64,000 nt of DNA from Halomicrobium salinisoli (GTDB lineage: Archaea > Halobacteriota > Halobacteria > Halobacteriales > Haloarculaceae): the NCBI RefSeq assembly GCF_020405185.1, contig NZ_CP084463.1:310001-374000 (forward strand), given 5' to 3'. A program made the translations under genes and the position numbers. Under the pieces are notes generated by a model. That model saw only the letters and a list, made by a program, of their open reading frames with translations. It searched no databases and had not been told where the DNA came from. Below are positions 16,605-25,181 of the stretch, in pieces (position 1 is the stretch's first letter; the number at the start of each line of letters is the position of its first letter).

Positions 16605-16873
16605 TACATATTATTACATCTCCCGGATACGTTAGTCCGTCGCCGGTCTCAAGATTCGCCGCAACGCCGGCCACACCGCTGCCGTCTTGCGGCCCGTGGT
16701 GCGTGGTACCTCGATCCACGACCTGTCGAGACGCGTATACGATACCTGCACCGATTGCCGGTAGTCGGGAGTGCGGGACAAGATTACGGGTGAGAGCGGG
16801 CTTAAGGAGGGGGGAGACTATAGGGAGAAGTACGCTGACCGACGCGGCGCCGCGCCGCGCGGGAGTAACGACG

Positions 16874-17014
16874 ATGACGACTGCACAACAGGACCACGAC
16901 GACGCAGAAGAGCCGGCGACCGACCACCTCGACGACGTCGAGGACGGATGCGGTTGCACCGAGATCTGGGAGCACCTCTCGGAGAACCGCGAGGACGCCG
17001 CCGCCGACGACTGA
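16874..17014 (+). CDS. Small acidic Cys-Gly-Cys protein
   Basis: 46 residues, mostly Asp/Glu, with the conserved-looking core DDVEDGCGCTEIWEHLSE. Very similar small proteins occur in many haloarchaea, and the CGC pair may bind a metal or be redox active. The ATG at 16874 gives the typical short acidic N-terminus. Function unknown. Confidence 0.6.
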   Translation: MTTAQQDHDDAEEPATDHLDDVEDGCGCTEIWEHLSENREDAAADD

Positions 17015-17118
17015 GTCGCCACCGCGGCCCGTGGCACCGCGTCGCGCCGTTCGACCGATTCGGCGGTATCGACGCGGCCATCCCGACGCGTTGCCAGGGC
17101 GACCGCACTCGCACGGGA

Positions 17119-17127
17119 CGTTTTTAA
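17119..17127 (+). promoter_or_regulatory. TATA box of the ParB-like gene
   Basis: CGTTTTTAA is centred about 28 nt upstream of the ATG at 17151, the spacing of a haloarchaeal leaderless promoter. No Shine-Dalgarno is present. Confidence 0.5.
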
Positions 17128-17150
17128 CGGACCACTCCAAACGGAAAGTG

Positions 17151-17819
17151 ATGACTGCTGACGGCAGCCCCTCGACGGATCGCGAGTCGCCGGTCGGCAA
17201 GCCGGTGATCCGCGGCGACCCGTCGCTGATGGGCGACCGCGCCGAGGAGGCCGTCGAGTTCGACCCGGACGACCCCGAGAGCCTCGAACTGGCGGCCGAG
17301 ACGGTCCGGGCCTTCTCCGAGAACACGGCCGGCGCCGACGACAACGTGTACATGCTGCGGGGCGCGGCCGCCTGCGCCGCCCTCGTCCGCGGCGAGGGCT
17401 CCTACAAGGCCGCCGCCGAGCGGGCCGGCGGCGAGGCCACCGTCTCGTTCATCCGCAAGTGGTCCCGCGTTCACGACCTGCCGCGGGCCATCCGCCTCCA
17501 CGTCGCGCTGGGCCACATCGCGCCGACCGCGGCCAAGCACATCGCTCGCGTCGGCGGCGAGGCCCGCTACCTGCTGGCCTGGGCCGCCGTCGACCACGAC
17601 ATGACCGTCCGCCAGGTCCGCTCGGTCGCCAGCGCGATCAACGACGGGACGAGCGTCGAAGCGGCCCTCGCCGCGGAGGGCGTCACGCTGGGCGAGGTCA
17701 CCGTCGAACTCGACCCCGAGGCCTACCGCGAGCTCCGCCGGCACGCCGCCCTCGAGACGACCTCGCCCGGCGACCTCGTCTCGGAGATTCTGTCAGAAGA
17801 ACTGGAGAGCGACGACTGA
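17151..17819 (+). CDS. ParB-like helix-turn-helix protein (haloarchaeal DUF7119 type)
   Basis: 222 residues. Residues about 80-165 resemble the KorB/ParB DNA-binding region: SYKAAAERAGGEATVSFIRKW (HTH), LPRAIRLHVALGHIAPTAAKHIARV, and DHDMTVRQVRSVASAINDG correspond to the ParB LPxxI..G.I...HA..L and LSVRQVE boxes. There is no N-terminal ParB CTPase (GERRxR) domain and no ParA next to it, so a partition role is unlikely; transcriptional or nucleoid binding is more plausible. A TTTTTAAC box 24-30 nt before the ATG suggests a leaderless transcript. The DUF number is from memory. Confidence 0.6.
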   Translation: MTADGSPSTDRESPVGKPVIRGDPSLMGDRAEEAVEFDPDDPESLELAAETVRAFSENTAGADDNVYMLRGAAACAALVRGEGSYKAAAERAGGEATVSFIRKWSRVHDLPRAIRLHVALGHIAPTAAKHIARVGGEARYLLAWAAVDHDMTVRQVRSVASAINDGTSVEAALAAEGVTLGEVTVELDPEAYRELRRHAALETTSPGDLVSEILSEELESDD

Positions 17820-17878
17820 CCGTCGCAGCGGAGCGAGCCGCTTGCAGACCGTGCTTTTTCCGACTGGCCTGCCGCCGC

Positions 17879-18619
17879 TCAGTCGGAGGCGACTGCCGGA
17901 TCGGACCCCGAACAGGGTATCGACGCCCGCGGCCGCAGCTCGTTGCCGACGTCGCGCATCAGGAGTGCGTTGTCGAGAGCCACGGCGTCCGGGTCCAGCT
18001 CGTCGAAGAAGCTCGCGCTCGCGGACTCGACGGCCAGCGGCGTCACCGCCCAGTCGTCCATGGCCATCTCCAGGCCGTCGAACCGGTCGCCGTCCGGCGA
18101 CGGCGAGTAGCCGACGGCGCCACAGCGGTGGTACTCGACCGCGGCCGCGAGGTCCGGGAAGACGCTGTCCGCCGGGAGCCCGTCGGTCTCGGTGCCGGCG
18201 AAGCGCACGGCGACGCCGTCGGGGCCGTCCATCGACAGCTCGTACCGGCCGTCGCCCTCGCGCACCGCGAAGGACGCGAGGCCGTGGCGGCCGAACCGGC
18301 GGTCGCCGACGGCGGCGACCAGCCGGGAGTCGGTGTCCCGCCGGGGGACGTAGACGCCCGACTGCCGGCCGTCGTCGCCGTCCCACTCGACCCCGATCCG
18401 GTGGGCGGCGCTCTCGGCGCCGACGCCCAGCGCCGCCGGCAGGCCGCGCGGGCGGACGTCCCTGAGGCGGATACAGCAGATCCCGCCGATGGCGACTCCG
18501 TCGACGGTCCGGGGCTCGAACGGCTCCGGGAGGACGTCCGCGAGCGCCGCCGGGTCGATCCTGAAGTTCACGAGGATGCGGCGGTCGACGACGCCCCGGA
18601 GCGAGGGAAACCAGCCCAT
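17879..18619 (-). CDS. DUF2071 / YqjF-like protein
   Basis: 246 residues. It has the fold signature of DUF2071 (acetoacetate-decarboxylase-like beta cone): RRILVNFRIDPAALADVLPEPF at the N-terminus, then GVAIGGICCIRLRDVRPRGLPAALG, and GVYVPRRDTDSRLVAAVG in the middle. The function of the family is unknown. It may bind small hydrophobic ligands. No clear operon partner. Confidence 0.75.
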   Translation of the reverse strand: MGWFPSLRGVVDRRILVNFRIDPAALADVLPEPFEPRTVDGVAIGGICCIRLRDVRPRGLPAALGVGAESAAHRIGVEWDGDDGRQSGVYVPRRDTDSRLVAAVGDRRFGRHGLASFAVREGDGRYELSMDGPDGVAVRFAGTETDGLPADSVFPDLAAAVEYHRCGAVGYSPSPDGDRFDGLEMAMDDWAVTPLAVESASASFFDELDPDAVALDNALLMRDVGNELRPRASIPCSGSDPAVASD

Positions 18620-18698
18620 ACCGGTTCGTCTGCCGACGAGGGTAAAACAGTTGGCGTGGTCGCGCCCGCGCCCACCGTTCGACGCGGACCGCTCGCGC

Positions 18699-19979
18699 TC
18701 ACGCCCGCGAGATGGTGACGTAGCGGACCTCGGTGGCCACGTTCTGGCCGGACACCTCGTCGGCCATCTCGTCGAGGTCGTCGACGAGGTCCGGCCGCTC
18801 CTGGTCGGTGTCGACGCCGACGGTCACGATGACGCGGGCGGGCTCCTGGAAGAGCGGGGCGCTGGTCTGTTCGACCTCGACGTCGACCAGCGTCGCCCCG
18901 GCGCTCGTGACGATCCGCTCGGCGCCCTCCTGGATCTGTTCCTCCGTCGCCGCCCGCTCGTAGGAGTCGACCGTCACGCCGCCGAGGAAGGCCGAGAGGA
19001 CGACGATGGACAGCGCGAGGACGCCGATGCGCTGGAGCGTCGCACTCCGGGCCTCGTCGAGGCGGAACCACCGGGTCGGCCGGTAGCCCTGGTACCACAG
19101 GACGGCCAGCGCCGCGAAGTTGATCGAGAGGATGTTCACCATGGTCAGCACGCCCGAGCCGATGCTGACGAGCGGCTGTCCCCACGCCAGGCCGATGCCG
19201 ACGGTCGCCGCCGGCGGGATCAGTGCCACGGAGATCATCACGCCGACCAGTGCCGTCGAAACCCCGGAAGAGAGGCTCAGGGCGCCCGCGATGCCGGCCC
19301 CCAGTGCGACCACGAGCGAGAGGAAGTCCGGGGCCACCCGCTCGCGCACCTGCTGGATCGTCGTCACGTCGGTCAGGGGTGGGACGAGGTGTGTCGACCT
19401 GATGAGGGCGGCGAAGGCGGCGGCGCTGGCGACGGAGAGCAGGACCCCCAGGACCTGGAGCTTCAGGCCGCGCCGGAACAGGTCGCTGTCGTCGACCACG
19501 GTCCCGACGCTGGTCGACAGCGCCGGTCCCACCAGCGGCGCGATGACCATCGAGCCGACCACGACTGCCGGGGAGTTCAGCAGGAGGCCGGCCGTGGCGA
19601 TGACCGAGCTGATGACGGTCATCGTGACGTAGTTGGGTATCGTCGCTGACAGGTCTCTGGCCGACGACGTCAGCTCCTCGCGGGCGATGCGGCTCTCGTC
19701 GTGATCCTCGGCGTAGCGCGCCTCCAGCTCCTCGAACTGCTCGGAGATGACCGTGTTCGCGTCGAGAATGACCGTGTAGGCGTTCTCCTCGATGCCGACC
19801 TCCCGCAGGTCCTCGAGGACGGGCTCGACCGCCGGCGTCGGGAGCGGGAACGAGACCAGCGCGGTGAACTCTCGACCGCTGGTCTCGTCGCTGACGACGT
19901 AATCGATGCCCTCGTCGTCGAGGACGGCCAGAACCGTCTCGCGCTTCCCCGCCGGGATCGTCACCTGGACGAGTCGCAC
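18699..19979 (-). CDS. DUF389 / TIGR00341-family membrane protein
   Basis: 426 residues from the GTG at 19979 ([17 protein letters not shown]). An ACT/ferredoxin-like N-terminal domain of about 80 residues precedes the DUF389 membrane domain. The membrane domain has six or more TM helices and the conserved stretches [17 protein letters not shown] and [20 protein letters not shown] soluble C-terminal domain follows (about 340-426). The family is widespread in haloarchaea; a transporter or sensor role is assumed but not shown. An in-frame ATG further upstream (20132) would add a non-acidic Ser/Arg/Thr-rich extension and is rejected. Confidence 0.82.
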   Translation of the reverse strand: MRLVQVTIPAGKRETVLAVLDDEGIDYVVSDETSGREFTALVSFPLPTPAVEPVLEDLREVGIEENAYTVILDANTVISEQFEELEARYAEDHDESRIAREELTSSARDLSATIPNYVTMTVISSVIATAGLLLNSPAVVVGSMVIAPLVGPALSTSVGTVVDDSDLFRRGLKLQVLGVLLSVASAAAFAALIRSTHLVPPLTDVTTIQQVRERVAPDFLSLVVALGAGIAGALSLSSGVSTALVGVMISVALIPPAATVGIGLAWGQPLVSIGSGVLTMVNILSINFAALAVLWYQGYRPTRWFRLDEARSATLQRIGVLALSIVVLSAFLGGVTVDSYERAATEEQIQEGAERIVTSAGATLVDVEVEQTSAPLFQEPARVIVTVGVDTDQERPDLVDDLDEMADEVSGQNVATEVRYVTISRA

Positions 19980-20159
19980 GTTTCGGGTTGGGCCCCGCGG
20001 GGGCAAATAAGAACTGGTACGTGTCTGCCTACTGCTCGATTCCCGCCGGTCCGGCGTCGAACGCGTCGCGGACGAGGTCCGCAGCGACGTCGCCGCCGGG
20101 ACGGACGCCCGCCGACCGAAACCGCGTTCCATATGCCGCTCGCCCGGTTACGTGCGGGT

Positions 20160-20777
20160 ATGTTCGAGACGCGACCGGACCGATCGAGCGAGGTGGTGCT
20201 CGTCGGTCGGTCGAACGTCGGTAAGTCGACGCTGATGCGGGAGATCACCGGCCACGACGTCTCCACCGGCCAGCGACCGGGCGTCACCCGGGAGCCCAAC
20301 CACTTCGACTGGGTGGCCGAGGACTTCGTCGTCACCGACCTCCCGGGCTTCGGGTTCATGGACGGCGTCCCGGAGGAGGTCCGCGAGCAGATCAAGACGG
20401 ACGTCGTCCGCTACGTCGAGGAGCACGCCGACCGGATCCTCGTCGGCATCCTCGTGCTCGACGGCAAGGCGGCCGTCGACATCATGGACCGCCACTCCGG
20501 CCCCGACGAGGTGCCCCACGCCGTCGAGCTGTTCCACTTCTTGCGGGACGTCGGCGTCGAGCCCGTCGTCGCCGTCAACAAGATGGACAAGGTCGACGAC
20601 GAGGACGAGCGGCTGGACGCCATCTGCGAGCGGCTCGGCCTCGTGCCGCCCTGGCAGCAGTGGCCCGAGACGATCGCCCCGATCAGCGCCAAGCGCGGCA
20701 ACGTCGACGCGCTCAACGAGGCCGTCCGCGAGCACCTCCACGAGGCCGGCCGGGACGACCTGTTCCAGTTCTTCTGA
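20160..20777 (+). CDS. engB: GTP-binding protein EngB
   Basis: 205 residues. The G1 loop GRSNVGKST (about 16-24), G3 DLPGFG (about 60-65), G4 NKMD and G5 SAK (PISAKRGN) are all present in the order of the TrmE-Era-EngA-YihA GTPases. EngB helps assemble the large ribosomal subunit. Archaeal members are a little shorter than bacterial ones. ATG 20160 is the start of the [20 protein letters not shown]-terminus. Confidence 0.9.
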   Translation: MFETRPDRSSEVVLVGRSNVGKSTLMREITGHDVSTGQRPGVTREPNHFDWVAEDFVVTDLPGFGFMDGVPEEVREQIKTDVVRYVEEHADRILVGILVLDGKAAVDIMDRHSGPDEVPHAVELFHFLRDVGVEPVVAVNKMDKVDDEDERLDAICERLGLVPPWQQWPETIAPISAKRGNVDALNEAVREHLHEAGRDDLFQFF

Positions 20778-20799
20778 CGCGGCCGACCGTCGTCCGCGT

Positions 20800-20860
20800 C
20801 CGCCGTCGCTCCTCGCTCCGTCGCCGCGAGCGGCGACTCCGGTCGCCGTCTCCCGTTTTA
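20800..20860. terminator. GC hairpin region after engB
   Basis: CGCCGCGAGCGGCGACTCCGG and nearby GCTCCTCGCTCCGTCG form overlapping short stems, followed by CCCGTTTTAC. The position after the engB stop and the T-run fit a terminator, but the stems belong to the interspersed repeat type and could be incidental. Confidence 0.4.
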
Positions 20861-20864
20861 CATT

Positions 20865-20965
20865 TACGACTTATCTAGATATAGGCAAAGTTCGAAACAT
20901 CGTAAAATATACCTTCGAGCGCTAAAATAGTTCTTCCAGACCCACGTAATAAATCGGCATGGGAG
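20865..20965 (+). promoter_or_regulatory. AT-rich promoter region of the surface protein gene
   Basis: About 90 bases of striking AT-richness (CATTTACGACTTATCTAG, CATCGTAAAATATACC, GCTAAAATAGTTC, CGTAATAAATCGG) in otherwise GC-rich DNA, 90-190 nt upstream of the large secreted protein. Several TATA-like boxes are present, so the gene may be strongly expressed or use several starts, with a long 5' leader. Confidence 0.5.
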
Positions 20966-21053
20966 GGGGGTCGAACGCGGGGTGAAGGGGTGCGTCCGCG
21001 GGTGGGACCGCGGTAGTCGCCTCGGGTTCGCCTTCTGTGGTGGGTGCAAACGA

Positions 21054-24000
21054 ATGACGTCGAACGAATCACAGCGGTCGACGACGAACAGCGTATCGAG
21101 TATCCGGCGTTCGCGGGCGCGCGCCGCAGACGTCGCCGGCGGGGGGATCGGCACGGTCGCCGCGGTCGCCCTGGCCCTGGCGCTGCTGGGCGTCCCGGCG
21201 GTCGCCGCGGTGGGGTCCGCCCAGAACGGGGCACCGGTCGACATCTCGGCGCCCGAGTCGGTCGAACCGGGCGCGACGATCGAGGTGGCCTACACCGTCA
21301 CGAACCCGGCGGGCGACACGCGAGGCTTCCGAATACGGAACGGGTTCCCCGACGGCTGGGCCGTCCAGAAGGTCACCAGAACCGGCCCGGTGATGTACAC
21401 GCACATCTCGGGCTCCTGGCTGTGGCTGGAACCCTTCGCACCGGGCGAGTCCCGGACGGTGTCGGCGACCGTCGAGGTGCCCGCCGACGCCAGCGGCACC
21501 GCGACGCTCACGCCGAACCTGCTAGTGTCGGGCGGCACGAACCTGACCGCGTCCGAGAGCGTGGCCATCGACGCCGGCGGCGGCACCGACGACGGCGACA
21601 CCGGTGACGCGCCCAACGACGGCGACGACAGCGACGTGCCGGGCGACGGCAGCAACGACGGCGACACTCCAGACGAGGGTGACGACGGGAGCGACGACTC
21701 CGGGGACGGCGACGAGAGTGACGACGGCGACGACGGGAGCGACGCGCCCGACGACGGGGACGACGGCAGCGACACTCCTGACGAAGGTGACGACGATGGG
21801 TCCGACGGCGGCGATGCGCCGAGCGACGGCACCGACGACGAGAACGACGACGAATCGGACCGGGACGACGACGCCGAGGCGGCCCAACCGGTCGCCGTGT
21901 CGGCCCCCGATTCGGTCGAACCCGGCGCGACGGCCGAGGTGTCCTACACCGTCACGAACGCGGCGGCCGACACCCGCGGGTTCTCGATGACGAACGGCCT
22001 TCCCGACGACTGGTCCGTACGGAGCGTCACTGAGACCGGTCCCGTGATGTACGCGAACCTCTCCGGAACCTGGTGGTGGACCGAGCCCTTCTCCCCGGGC
22101 GAGTCGCGGACCGTCTCCGCGACAGTCGTGGTACCCGCCGATGCGAACGGTACCGCGACGCTCACGCCGGAGGCCCTCGCCGGCGACGGGGACAACTGGA
22201 CCGCGTCCGAGAGCGTGGCCGTCGCGTCCGACGAAGAGAGCGACGACAGCGGCGACACGGGCGACGAACCCGGCGAAGGCAACGAGAGCGACTCCGGGGA
22301 GGACGGTGACGAATCGAACGACGGCGACGCTCCGGACGAGGGCGACGACGACAACGCCGACCAGCCGGACGACGGTGACGACTCCGGCGACGACGGTGAC
22401 GACTCCGGCGACGACGGCGACACTCCGGACGAGGGCGACGAGTCGGACAAGGATGACAGCGACGAGTCGGATCAGGACGACAGTGAAGAGTCGAATCAGG
22501 ACGACGGCGACGCCGAATCGCTGTCGGTCTCGGCACCCAGTTCGGTGACACCGGGCGCGACGGCGGAGGTGTCCTACACCGTCACGAACACGGAAGACGG
22601 CACTCGTAGCTTCCTCCTCCAGAACGGGATCCCGGACGGCTGGATCGTCCGGAACGCTACCAAGGGTGGCAGCCTGATGTACGCGAACTCGTCTGGCACC
22701 TGGATGTGGATGGAGCCCTTCGCACCGGGCGAGTCCCGGACGGTGTCAGCGACCGTCGAGGTGCCCGCCGACGCCAGCGGCACCGCGACGCTCACGCCCG
22801 AGGCGCTCGCCGATAACGACGAGAGCTGGACGCCCACCAGAACGCTGTCGGTGACGGCGGCCGACGACGGCACGGGCGACGATCAGGGTGACGACTCCGG
22901 AGAAGATGACGGGAGCGATAACTCCGGGGAAGACGACAGGAGCGACGATTCCGGAGAAGATGACGACAGCGGTGAGTCGGACGACGGCGATGACGGGAGT
23001 GACGAATCCGGAGAGGACGACGAGACTGACAGCTCTGATGACGACGAGACCGACGGATCTGGAGACGATGACGGCGACGAGTCGGACGAAAGTGACGACT
23101 CGGGAGACAGCGACGAGAGTGACGATTCAGACGACAGTGACGAGAGCGATAACTCCGGAGAAGACGATGAAAGCGATAACTCCGAAGAAGACGACGAGAG
23201 TGACGGGTCTGATGGTGACGAAACCGATGGGCCCGGAGACGATGACGGCGGTGAGGCGGACGACGGTGACGGCGGGAGTGACGATTCGGAAGGCGGCGAT
23301 GAGAGTGACGACTCGGAGAACAGCGACGATTCCGGAGGGGATGACGAGAGCGACCCGGACGACGGCGACGAAACCGACGACGACTCGAGCAACGAGAACG
23401 ACGGCGAGTCGGACGACGGGACCGACGGTGACGACGAGACCGACGGCGACGAAAGTGATGGCGATGACGAAAACGAGGAAGACAGCGACGACGTAGGCGA
23501 CGAACCGGATCAGGGTGACGACGCCGGCGACGGTGACGGGAACGACGACGGGAACGCTCCCCCGAGCGACGGTACCGACCCCGGAGAGAACGACGAGGAA
23601 ACTGACGGCGACGACCAGAACGATACCAGCGACTCGGACGACGATTCCCAGGATTCGGACAACAGCGACTCCGAGAACGATCCGGATAACAGCGACTCCG
23701 AGAACGACGAGTCGGAGAACGATCCGGGTAACAGCGACTCCGAGAACGACGAATCCGAGAACGATCCGGGTAACGGCGACTCCGAGAACAACGAGTCCGA
23801 GAACGATCCGGATAACAGCGATTCAGACGATAACGACTCGGATGACGATTCCGAGAACAGCGACTCGGACGATAACGACTCGGATGACGATTCCGAGAAC
23901 AGCGACTCAGACGATAACGACTCAGACGATAACGATTCGGAAGACGATTCCGAGAACAACGACTCAGACGATAACGACTCGGATGACGATTCCGAGAACA

Positions 24001-24401
24001 GCGACTCAGACGATAACGACTCAGACGATAACGATTCGGAAGACGATTCCGAGAACAACGACTCAGACGATAACGACTCGGATGACGATTCCGAGGACAA
24101 CGACTCGGGCAACTCCGGTGGCGGAGCCGGGGCTCCCGACGACGATGCCGGCGACGACGAGACGACGGCGTCGCCGACTCCGGAGCCCGCGACGACGACG
24201 GTCACCGCGACGCAGGGCGAGACGACGACCACGGTCACCGAGACGGCGGTCCCGACTGGGACCTACACGCCCACCCAGACGGAGGTGCCGCCCACGCCGG
24301 CGACCGGAGCCCGGACGACCAGCGGCTCCGGCCCCGGATTCACCGGCACGACGGTCCTGCTGGCCGCGCTGCTCTCGGTCGTAGCGCTCCGGCGACGCTG
24401 A
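21054..24401 (+). CDS. Large acidic surface protein, Ser-Asp repeats and PGF-CTERM anchor
   Basis: 1115 residues. A signal peptide lies at about 29-55 (VAAVALALALLGVPAVAAVGS). Three similar modules of about 115 residues follow (about 59-178, 278-392, 488-603). Each starts SAP-S-V-PGAT-EV-YTVTN, has a W-rich MY-N-SG-W-W-EPF-PGESRTVSATV core, and resembles the Ig-like NEW3/CARDB domains. They are joined by Asp/Gly/Ser linkers of about 100 residues. Residues about 603-1019 are almost only D, S, N, E and G. A Thr-rich stalk precedes the PGF-CTERM signal (GPGFTG, hydrophobic stretch, RRR), which is cut and lipid-anchored by archaeosortase A. This is a long cell-surface stalk or adhesin-like glycoprotein; many NDS/NLT/NWT sequons are present. 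Confidence 0.85.
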   Translation: MTSNESQRSTTNSVSSIRRSRARAADVAGGGIGTVAAVALALALLGVPAVAAVGSAQNGAPVDISAPESVEPGATIEVAYTVTNPAGDTRGFRIRNGFPDGWAVQKVTRTGPVMYTHISGSWLWLEPFAPGESRTVSATVEVPADASGTATLTPNLLVSGGTNLTASESVAIDAGGGTDDGDTGDAPNDGDDSDVPGDGSNDGDTPDEGDDGSDDSGDGDESDDGDDGSDAPDDGDDGSDTPDEGDDDGSDGGDAPSDGTDDENDDESDRDDDAEAAQPVAVSAPDSVEPGATAEVSYTVTNAAADTRGFSMTNGLPDDWSVRSVTETGPVMYANLSGTWWWTEPFSPGESRTVSATVVVPADANGTATLTPEALAGDGDNWTASESVAVASDEESDDSGDTGDEPGEGNESDSGEDGDESNDGDAPDEGDDDNADQPDDGDDSGDDGDDSGDDGDTPDEGDESDKDDSDESDQDDSEESNQDDGDAESLSVSAPSSVTPGATAEVSYTVTNTEDGTRSFLLQNGIPDGWIVRNATKGGSLMYANSSGTWMWMEPFAPGESRTVSATVEVPADASGTATLTPEALADNDESWTPTRTLSVTAADDGTGDDQGDDSGEDDGSDNSGEDDRSDDSGEDDDSGESDDGDDGSDESGEDDETDSSDDDETDGSGDDDGDESDESDDSGDSDESDDSDDSDESDNSGEDDESDNSEEDDESDGSDGDETDGPGDDDGGEADDGDGGSDDSEGGDESDDSENSDDSGGDDESDPDDGDETDDDSSNENDGESDDGTDGDDETDGDESDGDDENEEDSDDVGDEPDQGDDAGDGDGNDDGNAPPSDGTDPGENDEETDGDDQNDTSDSDDDSQDSDNSDSENDPDNSDSENDESENDPGNSDSENDESENDPGNGDSENNESENDPDNSDSDDNDSDDDSENSDSDDNDSDDDSENSDSDDNDSDDNDSEDDSENNDSDDNDSDDDSENSDSDDNDSDDNDSEDDSENNDSDDNDSDDDSEDNDSGNSGGGAGAPDDDAGDDETTASPTPEPATTTVTATQGETTTTVTETAVPTGTYTPTQTEVPPTPATGARTTSGSGPGFTGTTVLLAALLSVVALRRR
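23640..24115 (+). repeat. Ser-Asp-Asn coding repeats with a 99-bp tandem duplication
   Basis: The DNA is built from short units encoding DNDSDDDSENSDS. From 23904 to 24002 a unit of 99 bases (33 codons) is followed by a nearly identical copy at 24003-24101. The third-position choices are the same in both copies, which points to recent duplication. The repeats should change length readily. Confidence 0.8.
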
Positions 24402-24693
24402 CAGGCTGGACCTGAAAGGCCCGCTTCCACCCCTCTTCTGAGCCCGCACGCACTTCGTTCGCGGAGATGCCGGAGGACTCACTCCGTTCGTCCCTCGAAC
24501 CCTGTCTCGCTCCGCTCGGCAGGACGCCGCTGGAGCACTGCTCCAGCGAGCCCGCGCTCGCTATGCTCGCGCGGACGCCGGCAGACTCACGCTGCTCGTC
24601 AGTCGACTCGAAGCTCGCGCGCGATGCGTCTCCGAGTCCGACGTCCGGTCGAAAGAACGGCGGCCGCGGTGTCAGAGGAGAATCAGGTGGCAG
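24402..24693. repeat. Intergenic run of palindromic TTCGTTCG/CTCGCTCC repeats
   Basis: About 290 bases between two convergent genes without a gene. It contains CGCACTTCGTTCGCGG, CTCACTCCGTTCGTCC, TCTCGCTCCGCTCGGC and an inverted repeat around GCTGGAGCACTGCTCCAGC. These are the interspersed haloarchaeal repeats that occur elsewhere in the window. Confidence 0.6.
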
Positions 24694-25078
<385 letters not shown>

Positions 25079-25181
25079 TACAGGTCGGCTTACGAAATCT
25101 ACCTATTAAACACTTACTGGTATACGCACGCGACGCGCGACAGGGCCCGCCTGTGGCCGAACGTGCGTTCGGCGATGGGGG

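Noticed and set aside
23640..24115. CRISPR array
   Set aside because: The repeats are short, in frame, without unique spacers, and encode Ser-Asp-Asn repeats in a surface protein.
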